Positions 45,442-59,449 of a stretch of DNA of 64,000 bases are shown piece by piece (within the stretch, counting starts at the first letter, position 1; every line of letters begins with the position of its first letter). The notes beneath the pieces are model-generated. The model searched no databases, was not told where the DNA came from, and was given only the letters and a program-made list of their open reading frames with translations. A program made the position numbers and the translations under genes. The DNA is taken from NCBI RefSeq assembly GCF_000471905.2, contig NW_006497023.1, forward strand, positions 710,150 to 774,149, given 5' to 3'. The DNA comes from Amborella trichopoda. Lineage: Eukaryota; Streptophyta; Magnoliopsida; Amborellales; Amborellaceae.

Positions 45442-48110
45442 NNNNNNNNNNNNNNNNNNNNNNNNNNNNNNNNNNNNNNNNNNNNNNNNNNNNNNNNNNN
45501 NNNNNNNNNNNNNNNNNNNNNNNNNNNNNNNNNNNNNNNNNNNNNNNNNNNNNNNNNNNNNNNNNNNNNNNNNNNNNNNNNNNNNNNNNNNNNNNNNNNN
45601 NNNNNNNNNNNNNNNNNNNNNNNNNNNNNNNNNNNNNNNNNNNNNNNNNNNNNNNNNNNNNNNNNNNNNNNNNNNNNNNNNNNNNNNNNNNNNNNNNNNN
45701 NNNNNNNNNNNNNNNNNNNNNNNNNNNNNNNNNNNNNNNNNNNNNNNNNNNNNNNNNNNNNNNNNNNNNNNNNNNNNNNNNNNNNNNNNNNNNNNNNNNN
45801 NNNNNNNNNNNNNNNNNNNNNNNNNNNNNNNNNNNNNNNNNNNNNNNNNNNNNNNNNNNNNNNNNNNNNNNNNNNNNNNNNNNNNNNNNNNNNNNNNNNN
45901 NNNNNNNNNNNNNNNNNNNNNNNNNNNNNNNNNNNNNNNNNNNNNNNNNNNNNNNNNNNNNNNNNNNNNNNNNNNNNNNNNNNNNNNNNNNNNNNNNNNN
46001 NNNNNNNNNNNNNNNNNNNNNNNNNNNNNGGGCAGTTTAGGGTCATGCGGTATGGACCGAGGCTGAGCAGTTAGGGTCATGCAGTGTGGACTAAGGCTGC
46101 GCAGTTTTGGGTCATGCTGTATGGAGCGAGGCTGAGAAGTTTAGGGTCAATCAGTAAGGACAGAGGCTAAGCGGTTCATGGTCATGCTATGTGGACCGAG
46201 GCAGAGCAGTTTTGGGTCGTGTAGTTTGGACCGAGGCTGAGCATTTTTGACTCACGTAATATGGATCAAGGCTGAGCAGTTTAGGGTTATGCAGAAGCGG
46301 CCAAGGCTGAACTGTTAAGAGTCATGTAGCATTGAGGCTGCGCAATTTAGTCACGTAGTAAAGACAAAGGCTGAGCAGTTGAGGGTCATGCAGTATGGAT
46401 CGAGCTTGAGCAGTTTAAGGTCCAACCGTTTGGACCGAGGAAGAGTAGTTTAGGGTCATGCAGTACGGACCGAGGTTGAGCAGTTTAGGGTCATGCAGTC
46501 AGGACTGAGGCTGAGCAGTTTAGGGTCATGCAGTACGAACCGAGCCAGAGCATTTTGGGGTCTTGCAATATGGACTGAGGCTTAGAAGTTTAGGGTGAGG
46601 CTGTATGGATCGAGGCTGAGGTATAGCAGTTTAGGGTCATGCAGTGTGGACTGAGGCTGATCAGTTTTGGGCCTTACAGTTTAGACTAAGACTGAGGAGT
46701 TTCAGGTTATGCAGTATGGACCAAGGCTGAGCAGTATAGGGACATGCGGTATGGGCTGAGGCTCAGAAGTTTAGGGTGACACAATGTGGACTGAGGTTGC
46801 ACAGTTTTGGGTCATGCTGTATGGATCGAGCCTGAGCAGTTTAAGGTCAATCTGTATGGGTCGAGGCTAAGCCATTTAAAGTCATGCTGTGTGCACCGCG
46901 GCTAAGCATTTTTGGGTCATGCAGTATGGACCGAGGCTGAGCATTTTTTGCTCTTGCAGTATGGACCGAGGCTAAGCTGTTTAGGGTTATGAAGTATTGA
47001 TCAAGGTTGAACTGTTAAGAACCATGTAGTATAGACTGAGGCTGTGAAATTTAGTCAAGTAGTGTGGACCGAGACTGCGCAACTTACTCAAGTAATGTAG
47101 ACCGAGGCTGAGCAATTGAGGGTCATGCGGTGCCGACCGAGCTGGAGAAGTTTAGGGTCTGACAGTATGGGTTGAGGCTAAGAAGTATAAGGTCATGTCG
47201 TATGGATCGAGGACAAGCAGTTTAGGGTCATGCAGTCTAGACCGACGCTAAACTGCTTAGGGTCAAATAGTATGGACCGTGGCTGAGAAGTTTAGGGTCA
47301 TGCAACATGGACCGAGCCTGACCAGTTTAGGGTCATGCAGTATGGACCGAGGCTGAGCAATTTGAGGTCATGCAGTGTGGACCGAGGCTGAGCAGTTTAC
47401 GGTCGTGCAGTATGGATCATGGCTGAGCAGTTTACGGTCATGCAGTATCGACCGATGCTGAGCTGTTTAAGGTCGTGTAGTATTGACCGAGGCTGAGGAA
47501 TTTATAATCGTGCAGCAAAGACAGAGTTTGAGCTGTTTAGCCACTATGGACCGAGTCAGAGCACTTTAGAGTCATGCAGTATGGATCGAGGCTGAGCAGT
47601 TTAGAGACATGCAGTTTGCACTGAGGCTGAGTAGTTTAGGGTCTTACGATATGCACCGAGGCTGTGCAGTTTGGGGTCATGCAGCATGAACTGGCGCAGT
47701 TTGGACTGAGACAGAGTAGTTTAGGGTTAGATAGTATGGACTGAGCCTGGGTAGTTTAGGGTCGTGCGGTATGGACCGAGGCTGAACAGTTTAGGGTTAT
47801 GCAGTGTGGACTAAGGTTGAGCAGTTTCGGATCATGAAGTATGAAACGAGGTTGAGAAGTTTAGGGTCATGAAGTTTGGACTGAGGCTGAGCAGTTTAAG
47901 GTCAACCAGTATGGACCGAGGCAAAGCAGCTCAAGGTCATGCTGTGTAAACCGAGGCTTTGAAGTTTTGGATCATTTAGTTTGCACCGACGTTGGGCATT
48001 TTAGGCTCATGCAGTATGGACAAAGGATGAGCAGTTTAGGGTTATGGAAGGGCCAAGGCTAAACTGTTAAGAATCACGAAGCACTAAGGCTACGCAATTT
48101 AGTAAATTAG
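43160..48110 (+). repeat. Array B higher-order block marked by CTGAACTGTTAAGAA
   Basis: The variant CTGAACTGTTAAGAA followed by the shortened TTTAGTCAAGTAG monomers occurs at 43,166, 44,556, 46,307, 47,007 and 48,061. Two spacings are near monomer multiples (700 = 20 x 35; 1,054), one is 1,390, and one spans the N gap. The marker series shows block duplication followed by local loss and gain. Confidence 0.65.
45442..46029. other. Assembly gap, 588 N
   Basis: The 27 bases before the gap and the 27 bases after it are identical (GGGCAGTTTAGGGTCATGCG then GTATGGA). Long frames reported over the gap are made of undetermined residues and are meaningless. Confidence 0.99.
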
Positions 48111-49559
48111 TTCTAGGTCATGCAGTATGGACCAAGGCTGAGCAGTTTAGGGTCATGCGGTAAGGACTGAGGCTGAGCATTTTAGGGTCATGCAGTATGG
48201 ACCGAGCCTGAGATTTTTAAGGTCGTGTAATATGGATCGAGGATTAGAAGTTTAGGGTCAGGAAGTATGGACCGAGGCTGATTTAGAGCAGTTAGGGGCC
48301 ATGCAGTTTGGACCATGGCTGGGTTGTTTTGAGCCTTATAGTATGGACTGAGGCTGAGCAGTTTCATGTCATGCAGTATGGACCGAGGCTGAGTAGTTTA
48401 GGGTAATTCAGTATGGACCGACGATGAGAAGTTTAGGGTCATGCAGTATGGACTGAGGCTGAAACTTTTAGGGTCATGCAGTGTGGACTGAGGTTGTATT
48501 GTTTAGGGTCATGTAGTATGCACCGAGGCTGAGCAGATTAGGATCACGCGGTATGGACCAAGGCTGAGCGGTTTATGGTCATGCAGTGTGAACTGAGGCT
48601 TAGCAGTTTAGGTTCATGCCTAATGGATCGAGGCTGAGCAGTTAAGGGTCATGCAAGATGGATCGAGGTTGAGCAGTTTAGGGTCATGCCGTATAGACCG
48701 AGGCTGAGCAGTTTTGGGTCATGTGGTCTGGACCGAGGTTGAACGATTTAGGGTCATGTAATATGGAATGAGGTTGAGCAGTTTAGGTTCACGCAGTATG
48801 GACCTAGCCTGACAAATTTAGGGTCATGTAGTACGGACCGAGACTAAGCACTCTAGGGTCCTGCTGTTTGGACCGAGGCTGAGCAGTTTACGGTCATGCC
48901 GTGTGGATCGTGGCTGAGCCATTTACGGTCATGCCATATCGACCGGGGCTGAGCAGTTTAGGGTCATGCAGTATGGACCGAGGCTGGGCTGTTTCAGGTC
49001 ATGCAGTATGGACCGAAGTTGTGGATTTAATGTCATGCAATATGGACCTAGGCCATGATGTATGGACCGAGGCTGAGCTGTTAAGGGTCAGGTAGCATGA
49101 ACCGCGGCTGAGCAGTTTAGGGTCATGCAACACGGATTGAGGCTGAACAGTTTACGGTCATGTAGTACGTAACGAGGCTTAGCAGTTTTGAGTCATGCAG
49201 TATAGACTGAGGCAAAGCAGTTTAGGGTGGTGCAGTACGGATCGAGGCTAAGCAGTTTACTGTTATGCAATATGGACCGAGGCTATGCAGTTTAGAATCA
49301 CGCAGTGGAGACCGAGGCTGAGCAATATGGGGTCATGCAGTATTGACTGAGGCTGAGCAGTATAAGGTCATGCAGTATGGACCGAGGCTGAGTAGTGTAG
49401 TGTCATGCAGTATGGACCAATGCTTAGCAGTTGAGGTTCATGCTATATGGATCGAGGCTGAGCAGTTTAGGGTTATGCAGTATGGACCGAACCTGAGCAT
49501 TGAGGGTCACGCGATATGGACCAAGGCTGAGCAATTTAGGGTCAGGCAATATGGACCGA

Positions 49560-52500
49560 GGCTGAGGATGAGTAGTTTAGGGTCAGGTAGTGTCGATTGA
49601 GGCTGAACAGTATGGGATCATGCAGTATGGACCAAGGCTGGACAGTTTAGGGTCATGCAGTATGAATCGAGGCTGAGTAGTTTAGGGTCATGCAGTGTGG
49701 ACCATGGCTTAAAAGTTTGGGGTCTTGTAATGTGGACCTAGGCTGAGCATTTTAGGGTCAGGCAATATGGACCACGGATGAGCAGTTTAGGATCTTGGAG
49801 TACGGATCGAGTTTGAGCAAATTAAGGTTATACAATATGTACCGAGGCTGAGCAGTTTACAGTCGTGCAGTATGGACTGAGGTAGGGCAGTTTAGGGTCA
49901 AGTAGTATAAACCGAGGCTGAGCTGTTTAAGGTCATACGGTATGGACCGAGGCTGAGCAATATAGTTTTATCCAGTGAGGCATGATGTTGCGCAGTTAAA
50001 GGTGGTGCATTATGTACCGAGGCTGAACAGTGTAGGGTCATTCAGTTTGGACCGATGTCAAGCAATTTAGGGCCTTATTGTCTAGACCGTGGCTTAGTAG
50101 TTTAGGGTCTTGCAGTGTGGACGGAGATTGAGATGTTTAGAGTCATGTCGTATGAGCCGAGGCTGAACAGTTTAGAGTCATGCAGTTTAGACCGAGGCAG
50201 AGGCGTTTATGGTCATGCAGTGTGGACCGAGGCTTTGCAATTTAGGGTCATGCATTATGGATCGTGGGTGAGTAGTTTAGGGTCATGAAGTATGGACCTA
50301 GGCTGTGCAGTTAAGGGTAATGCAGTATCGACCGAGGCTGCACAGTTTAGGGTCATGCTGTATAAACAGGGGTTGAGTAGTTTAGGGTCATGCTATAAGG
50401 ACCGAGGTTGAGCAGTTAACGGTCATGCAGCATGAACCGAGGCTGAGCAGTTTAGGGTCATGCAGTATGGACCGAGCCTGAGCAGTTTAAGGTCAAGCAG
50501 TATATAGCGAGGCTAAGCAGGTTAAGGTCATGCAGTATGGACTGAGGCAGAGCAGTTTAGACTCGTGTAGCACGGACCAAGGAAGAGCAGTGTAGGGTCA
50601 TACAGTATAGACCGAGGCTGAGCAGTTTAGGGTGATGCAGTGTGGATTGAGGTTGCGTAGTTTAGGGTCATGCCGTGTGGACTGAGGTTACACTGTTTCG
50701 GGGCATTCAGTACTGATAGATGCTAAGCAGTTTAGGGTCATGCAGTGTGAATCGAGGATGACCAATTTTGAGTCATGTAGTGTGGATCGAGGCTGAGCAG
50801 TTTAGGCTCATGCGGTATGGACCGAGGCTGAGCATTTTAGACTCATGCAGTATGGACCGAGGTTGAGCCGTTTAAGGGTCATGCTATATGGACCGAGCGT
50901 GAGGAGTTTAGGGTCATGCTGTATGGATCGAGACTAAACTAGCATTGAGCATAAATCGAGGTTGAGAAGCTTAGGGTCAAGCAGAATGGGCCGAGGCTAA
51001 GCAGTTTAGAGTCATGCAGTATGGACTGAGGCTGTGCTGTTTAGGGTCATTCAGTTTGGGCTGAGGCTGCACAGTTAGGGTCATGCTGTATAAATCGAGG
51101 CTGAGTAGTTTACGATCATGCGATACGAACTGAGGCTGAGGAGTTTAGGGTCTTGCAGTATGAACTTAGGCTAAGCAGTTTGGAATCATGCAGTATGGAC
51201 TGAGGCTAAGCAGTATTGGCTCATGCGTTATGAACCGAGGCCTAGAGGTTCATGGCTATGTAGTGTGGACCAAGGCTGAGCAGTATAGGGTCATGCAATA
51301 TGGACCGAAGCCGGGAGGTTCATGGCTATGTATTCGTAGCTTGGCTTTGCAGTATACGGTCATTGAGTAATATTCGAGGCTGAGAAGCTTAGGGTCATGC
51401 AGTATAAACCGAGGCTGAGCAGTTTGTGGTCATGCTGTGTGGACCGAGGCTGACGATGAGTAGTTTAGGGTCAGGTAGTGTCGATCGAGGTTAAACAGAA
51501 TAAGGTCATGCAATATGGACCGAGGCTGAGCAGTTTAGGGTCATGCAGTATAATTTGAGGTTGAGTAGTTTAGGGTCATGCAGTGTGGACCGAGGCTTAG
51601 AAGTTTAGGGTCTTGTAATGTGGATCTAAGGTGAGCAGTTTAGGATAATCCGGTATGGATCGAGACTGAGCGGTTTCGGATCATGGAGTATGGATCGAGC
51701 TTGAGAAATTTAAGGTTGTGCTGTATGTACCGAGGATGAGCAGTTTTGGTTCGTGCACTACGGGTGGAGGTAGTGCAGTTTAGGGTCAAGTAGAATTATC
51801 TGAGGCTGAGCAGTTTAGGGTCCTAAAGTATGGACCGAGGCCGAGCAGTTTAGTTTTATCCAGTGTGGCGAGATGTTGCACAGTTAATGGTGATGCAGTA
51901 TGTACTGAGTCTGAGCAGTGTAGGGTCACTCAGTTTGGACCAGGCCGAACTGTTTAGGGTCTTGCTGTCAAGACCGAGGCTTAACAGTTTAGGGTCATGC
52001 AGTGTGGACCGAAACTGAGATTGTTTTGGGTAATGCAATAAGGACCGAGGTTGAGCAGTTTAGGGTCATGCAGTGTAGACCGAGACTAAGCAATATATGG
52101 TCATGCAGTGTGGACCGAGGCTTTACAGTTTATGGTCATGCAGTGTGGATCGAGGATTTGCAGTTCAGGGCATGCATTATGGACTAAGGGTGAGCAGTTT
52201 AGGGTCATGCAGTATGGACCGAGGCTGTGCAATTTAGGATAAGGTAGTATGGATCGAGGCTGCACAGTTTAGGGTCATGCAGTATAAAACGAGGCGAAGT
52301 AGTTTAGGGTCATGCTATATGGAACTAGGTTGAGTAGTTAAGGGTCATGCAGCTTGAATCGAGGCTGAGCAGTTTAAGGTCATGCAGTATGGATTGCGCC
52401 AGAGAAATTTTGGGGCATGCAGTATGTACCGAGGCTAAGAACATTTAGATCATTACGTATGGATTGAGGCAGAGCAGTTTAGGCTCGTGTAGTATGGACC

Positions 52501-53320
52501 GTGGAAGAGCAGTTTAGGGTCATACTGTACAGACCGAGGCTGAATAGTTTAGGGTTATGCAATGTGGACTGAGGTTGCCTAGTTTAGGGTTATGCAGTTT
52601 GGACTGAGGTTACGGTATTTAGGGTCATTCAGTACTGACCGATGCTGAGCAGTTTTGGGTCATGCAGTGTGAACCGAGGATGAGCAGTTTTGGCTCATAC
52701 AGTGTGGACCGAGGCTGAGCCGTTTAAGGGTCATGCTATATGGACCGAGCCTGAGGAGTTTAGGGTCAAGCAGTATAGATCGAGACTGAGCAGTCTAGGG
52801 TCATGGAGTATAAATCGAGGCTATGAAGCTTAAGGTCATGCAGTATGGACCGAGGCTATGCAGTTTGGGGTCATGCACTACGTACTGAGGCTTTGCAGTT
52901 TAGGGTCATTCAGTTTGGGCCGAGGCTGCACAGTTTACATGCAGTATAAATCGAGGCAGAGTAGTTTAGGGTCATGCATTATGGACTGAGGCTGAGCAGT
53001 TTTGGGTTTTGCTGTATGAAGCTAGGCTTAAAAGTTTAGGGTCATGCAGTTTGGACTGAGGTTAAGCAGTATAAGGTCATGCAGTACGGACCGAGGCCGA
53101 ATGGTTCATGGCTATGTAGTGTGGACCAAGGCTGAGCAGTATAGGGTCAAGCGGTATGGATTGTGGCCGAGCGGTTCATGGCTATGTTGTATGGACCTTG
53201 GCTTTACTGTATACGGTCATCGAGTATTAATCAAAGTTGAGAAGCTTAGGGTAATGCAGTATGGATCAAGACTGAGCAGTTTAGGGTCTTGTAGTAAGGA
53301 CCTAGGCTGAGTAGTTTACG
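49560..53320 (+). repeat. Array B higher-order repeat, about 1.86-1.92 kb (54 monomers)
   Basis: Rare variants recur at a fixed distance: GATGAGTAGTTTAGGGTCAG at 49,567 and 51,455 (1,888 bp); GATGTTGCGCAGTTAA / GATGTTGCACAGTTAA at 49,984 and 51,872 (1,888 bp); a GGTTCATGGCTATGTAGTGT block at 51,247 and 53,103 (1,856 bp); a CATTCAGTACTGA block near 50,705 and 52,624. Two independent markers with the same 1,888-bp offset make this firm. Small differences reflect monomer gain or loss. Confidence 0.8.
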
Positions 53321-56300
53321 GTCATGAAGTAAGAACCGAGGCTGAACAATTTAGGGTCGTGCAGTATAGATTGAGGTAGAGTCTTTTATGGTCATGCAGT
53401 GCAGACCGAGGCTGAGGCGTTTAGGGTAATCCGGTATGGATCGAGGCTGAGAAGTTTAGGGTCCCGTTTAGGGTCTTGCTATCAAGACCGAGGCTGAGAG
53501 GTTTAGGGTCATGCAGTGTGTACCGAGGCTGAGATGTTTAGGGCCATGCAGTGTGGACTGAGGCTGAGATGTTTAGGGTCATGCAGTGTGGACCAAGGCT
53601 GAGAAGTTTAGGGTCATGCAGTATGGATCAAGGCTGATCAGTTTATAGTCATGCAGTGTGGAGCAAGGCTTACATGTTTAGGGTCACGCATTATAGACCT
53701 AAGCTGCAAAGTTTAGGGTGATGCAAGATTGACTGAGGCTAAACAGTTTAAGGTCATGCGATATGGGCCGAGGATGAGTAGTTTAGGGTCAGGCAGTAAG
53801 GACCGAGGCAGAGTAGCTTAGGGTCATGCTGTACGTACCGAGGCTGAGCAGTTTATGATCTTTCAATAAGGACCTAGGCTGAGCAATTTTGGGTCATGAA
53901 GTATGGACTGAGGCTGAGCAGATTAGGGTCTTGTTGTATGGACCGAGGTTGAGCAGTTAAGGGTCATGTGGCATGAATCGATGCTGCGCTATTTAGGGTC
54001 GTGCAGTATGGATCGAGCCTGAGCAGTTTAGGATCATGTAGTCAGTACCGAGGCTGAGCAGTTTAGGGCCATGACTTACGGACTGAGGCAGAGCAGTTTA
54101 GGGTCGTACAATATGGACCGAGGCTGAGCAGTTTAGGGTCTTACTGTATGCATCGAGGCTGAGCAGTTTAGGGTCATGCAGTGTGTACTGAGGGTGCGCA
54201 GTTTTGGGTCATGCAGTGTGGATTGAGGTTGCATAGTTTAGAGTCATTCAGCATGGACCGAGGCATACCAGTTTAGGGTCATGCCATGTGAACTGAGGAT
54301 GAGCATTTTTAGGGAATGTGGTGTGTACCGAGGCTGAGCAGTTTAAGCTCATGCAGTATGGATCGAGGATGAGCATTTTAAGCTCACACAGTAAAGACCG
54401 AGGCTGAGAAGTTTAGGGTCATGCTGTATGGACCGAGCTTGAGCAGTTTAGGGTCACGTGGTATGGATCGAGACTGAGCAGTTTTGGGTCATGGAGAATA
54501 AATCGAGAGTGAGAGGCTTACGGTCATACAGTATGGTAGGAGGCTGACCAGTTTAGGGTCTCACAATAAGGACCAAAGGTGAGCCGTTTTGGGACATAAG
54601 GTTTGGACTGAGGCTGAGCAGATTAGGGTCTTACAGTATGGATTGAGGTTAAGCAGTTAAGGGCCATGTAGTACGGACTAAGGCATTGCAGTTTAGGGTC
54701 GTTCACTATGGACCGAGGGGGAGCAATTTAAGGTCATACGGTAAGAACCGAGGTTGAGCAGCTAAAGGTCATGCAGTGTGGACTGAGGTTGTACCATTTT
54801 GGGTCATGCAATGTGGACGGAGGTTGCACATTTTAGAGTCATTCAGTATGGATCGAGGCTGAGCAATTTAGGGTCATGCAGTGTGAACCGAAGATGAGCA
54901 GTTTTGGGTCATGTAGTGTGGACCGAGGCTCAACAGTTTAGGCTCATGCAGTTTGGATCAAGGATGAGCAGTTTAGGGTCATGCAGTACGGACTGAGGCT
55001 GAGCAGTTTAGAGTCATACAGTATGGATTGAGGCTAAGCATTGCACTTTGGAAAGAGGCTGAGCAGTTTACGGTCATGTCGTGTGGATCGAGATTGAGCA
55101 GTTTAGAGTCATGTAGCATAGACCGAGCTTGAGAAGTTTAGGGTCTTGCCGCATGGACCGAGGCTGAGCAGTTTATGGTCATGCCGTATGGATCGAGGCT
55201 GAGCAATCAACGGTCAATCTGTATGGACCAAGCTTGAGCAGTTTAGGGTCATGCAGTACAAACTTAGGATGAGCATTATAAGGTCAAGCAGTATGGACCG
55301 AACTTGAGCAGTTTAAGGTCATGCAAGTCAGACAAAGGATGAGTAGTTAAAGGCCATGTAGTGTGAACCGTGGATGAGCAGTATAGGGTCGTGCAGTGTG
55401 GACACGGCTGAGCAGTTTAGGCTCTTGCAGTATGAAAAGAGGCTGAGCAGTTGTGGGTCATTCACCAAGAGCCGAGACAGAGAAATTTAGGGTCACGTAA
55501 TATGGACCGAGGATGAGCAGTTTATGGTCATGCTGTATGGACCGAGCCTGAGCAGTTTGGGATCATGCAGAATGTAGTGAGGCTGAGCAGTTTAGGGTCC
55601 TGCAGAAAGGACCGAGGCTGGGCAGTTTAGGATCATGTAGTACGGATCGAGCAGGACCAGTTTAGGGTCATGCAGTATGGACCAAGCCGGAGCTAATTAG
55701 GGTCATGAAGTATGGAATGAGGATGAGAAGTTTTGGGTCATGCAGTACGTTCCGACGCTGAGCAGTTTACGATCACGTCGTATGGACCGAGATTGAGTAG
55801 TTTAGGGTCATGCAGTATGGACTGAGGCTGAGCTATTTAAGGTCATGCAGTATGGACCGAGGCTGCGCACTTTAGAGTCTTACAGTATGGACCGAGGCTG
55901 AGCAGTTTAGGGTCATGCAATATAGATCGAGCTTGAGCAGTTTAGGGTCTTGTAGTATGGACCGCGGTTGAGCAATTTAGAGTCATGCAGTATGGAACGA
56001 GGCTGAGCAGTCTGTAGTCATGCAGTATGGACCGAGCTTAAGCAGCTTAGGGTCATGCAGTACGGAAAGAGGATGAGCAGTATGTTGTATGGACCGAGGC
56101 AGAGCAGTTAATGGTTAATGCAGAATGAACTGAGTCTGAGTAGTTTAAGGCTGCAATATGGACCGAGGCTGAACAATATTGGGTCATGCAGTGTGGAGTG
56201 AGGCTGAGCGGTTTAAGGTCTTGCAGTATGCACCGAGACTGAGCAGTTATGGGGCATGTAGCATGAGCCGAGGCCGAGCAGTTTAGGGTCATGCAATTTG

Positions 56301-59300
56301 GATCAAGGATGAGCAGTTTAGGGTCATGCTATATGGAGCGAGCCTAAGTATTTTGGGGTCATGTTGTATGTACTGAGGCTGAGCAGTTTAGGGTCAGGCA
56401 ATATGGACCGAGGCGGAGCAGTATAGGGTCATGCAGTATGCACCGAGCCTGAGAAGTTTAGCGTCATGCAGTATGGACAAAGTCGGAGCAATTTAGGGTC
56501 ACGCAGTATAGACCGAGGATGAGAAGTTTAGGGTCATGCAGTACGGTCCGCCCCTGAGCAGTTTATAGTCATGCCGAATGGACGGAGGATAATTAGTTTA
56601 GGGTCCGGCATTATAGACAGCGGCTGAGCTGTTTAGAGTCATGCAGTGTAGACTGAGGCTGAGCACTTTAAGTTCATGCAATATGGACCGAGGATGAGCA
56701 GTTTAGGGTAACGTAGTATAGACCTAGGTTGAGCAGTTTAGGGTCATGCAGTATGGACCAAGGCTATTCAGGTTAGGGTCATGTTGTCTAGCAGAGGCTG
56801 TGCCATTTAGGGTCATGCAGTGTGGAATGAGGCTGAGATGTTTAGGGTTGCATTTCGTACCGTGGTTGAGCACTTTAGGATCATTCAGTATGGGTCGAGG
56901 CTGACCAGTATATGGTCATGCAGTGTGGACCGAGGCTTAGCAGTTTAAGGTCATGCATTATCGACCGAGGCCAAGCAGTTTAGGGTCATGCAGTATGGAC
57001 CTACACTAAATAGCTAATGGTTTCCAGTATCAACCGAGGTTGAGCTGTTTAGGATAAGACGTAAGGACCGCGGTCTAACACTTTAGGATCATGCAGTATG
57101 GACCTAGCTTGAGATATTTAGGGTCGTGTAGTATGGATCGTGGATGAGCAGTTTGGGGTCTTGCAGTACGAACTGAGACTGAGAAGTTTGGGGTCGCACA
57201 ATTTGGACCTAGGTTGAGGAGTTTATGGTTATGCAGTAAGGACCGAGGCTGAGCTGTTTAGGTTCATGTAGTATGGACCGAGGCTGAGAACTTTAGGGTC
57301 ATGCAGTATGGACCGAGGCAGAGCAGTTTACATCGTGCAATATGAACAGAGCCTGAGCAGTTTAGAGTCATGCCATTATGGACCATGGTTGAGCTGTTTA
57401 GGGTCATGCAGTATGGACCGAGGCTGAGCATTTTAGGGCAATGCACTATGGACTAAGGCTGGGAAATTTAGGGTCATGCAGTATAGACCGAGCTTGAGCA
57501 GTTTAGGGCCTTGAACTATGGACTGAGGCTGAGCAATTTAGGGTCATGCAGTCTAGGCTGATGTTGTACCGTTTACGGTCATGACATGTGGAACAAGGCT
57601 GAGATGTTTCGGGTCATGCAATTCGGATCGAAGTTGACCGGTTTAGGGTCATGCAATATGGACCGAGGCTGAGCAGTATATGGTCATGCCGTGTTGAACG
57701 AGGTTTTGTAGCTTAAGATCATGCATTATGGACCGAGGCTAAGCAGTTTGGGGTCATGCAGTCTAGACTGAGGCTAAACAGTCTAGTGTCACGCAGTATG
57801 GATCGAGGCTGAGCAGTTAGGGTCATACAATATGGATTGAGCCTGAACAGTTTAGGGTCATTCTATAAGGACCGAGCCTAAGCTGTTTAGGGTCATGCAG
57901 TATGGACTATGGCTGAGCATTTTAGGGTGATGCAGTATTGACCTAATATGTGAAGTTTAGGTTCATGTTGTGTGGACTGAGGCTGAGCAGTTTTGGGTCA
58001 TGCAATATGGACCGATGCTATGCAGTTTAGGGTCTTGCATTATGGACAGATGGACCGAGGCATAGAAGTTTTGGGTCATGCTGTTTGGACCGAGGGTGAG
58101 CAGTTCATTGTTATGCCGTATGGACCGAGGCTGAGCAGTTTGGGTCATGCAGTATGGACCAAGACTAAACAGTTTATGGTATGCAATATCGAACGAGGCT
58201 GAGGTTTTTAGGGGAGGCTGAGTAGTTTAGGATGTAAATGTACTGAGACTGAGCTGTTGAGGGTCATGTAATGTGGACTAATGCTGAGCCGTTTAGGGTC
58301 ACACAGTTTTGACAGAGGCTTAGCAGTTCAAGGTAATGCAATATGGACTGAAGCTGAGGAATTTAAGACCCTGCAGTATGGACATAGAATGAGCCAATTC
58401 AGCTCATGCAGTATGAAACGAGGCTCAGCATTTTAGGGTCAAGCAATATGAACCGCAGCTGAGTAATATAGGATCATGCAGTATGGATCGAGGCTGAGCA
58501 GTATAGGGTCATGCAGTGCTGACCAAGGCTGCACAGTTTAAGGTCATCTAGTACGAATTGAGGCTGAGAAGTTTAGGGTCATGCAGTATGGACCGAGGCT
58601 GAGCTGTTTAGGTTCATGCAATATGGACAGAGGCTAAGTAGTTCAGAGTCATGCTGTATGCACCGAGGAAGAGGAGTTTAGGGTCATGCAGTATAGACCG
58701 AGGCTGAGGAGTTTAGGGCTATGTGATAGGGATTGAGGCTGAGCAAAATAGTGTCATGCAATATGGACCAAGGCTAAGAAGTTTAAGGTCATGCCATAAG
58801 GATCAAGGGTGAACAGTTTAAGGTTGTGCTGTATGGACTGAGGCTGAGCAATTTAGGGTCATGTTGTATGAATAGAGGCTTAGAAGTTTACGGTCATGTG
58901 GTATAGACCAACGCTGAGATGTTTAGGGTCATGCTATGTCATTCGAGGCTGAGCAGTTTAGGGTCATGAAGTATGAACCGAGGCTGGGGAGTTTAGAGTT
59001 ATGCAGTATTGACTAAGGTTGAGCAGTTTAGGCTCAGGCAGTATGTACCGAGGCTGAGCTATTTACGGTCATGTAGTATGGACCGAGGCTAAGCAGTTTA
59101 GGGTCATGCAATATGGACCAAGGCACAGTATTTTATGGTCATGTGGTATAGACCGAGGCCTGGTAGTTTAGCACCCTGAAGTATGGATCGTGGCTGAGGA
59201 CTTTAGGGTCATGCTATATGGACCGAGGCTGCAATGTTTAGGATCATGCTACATGGACCAAGGCTGAACATTTTAGGGTCATGTTGTGTGGACCGAGGCT

Positions 59301-59449
59301 GAGCAGTTTAGGTTCATGCTATATGGACCGAGGCTAAGCACAATAGGCTCATACAATATGGACCGAGGTTGAGTAGTTTCAGTCATGCACTGCAGACCGT
59401 GGCTAGGCAGTTTAGGGTCACGCTGTATGGACCGAGGCTGAACAGTTTA

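Noticed and set aside
45358..46080. Long open frames of 209-240 codons over the N stretch, both strands
   Set aside because: They consist of undetermined residues; no sequence supports them.
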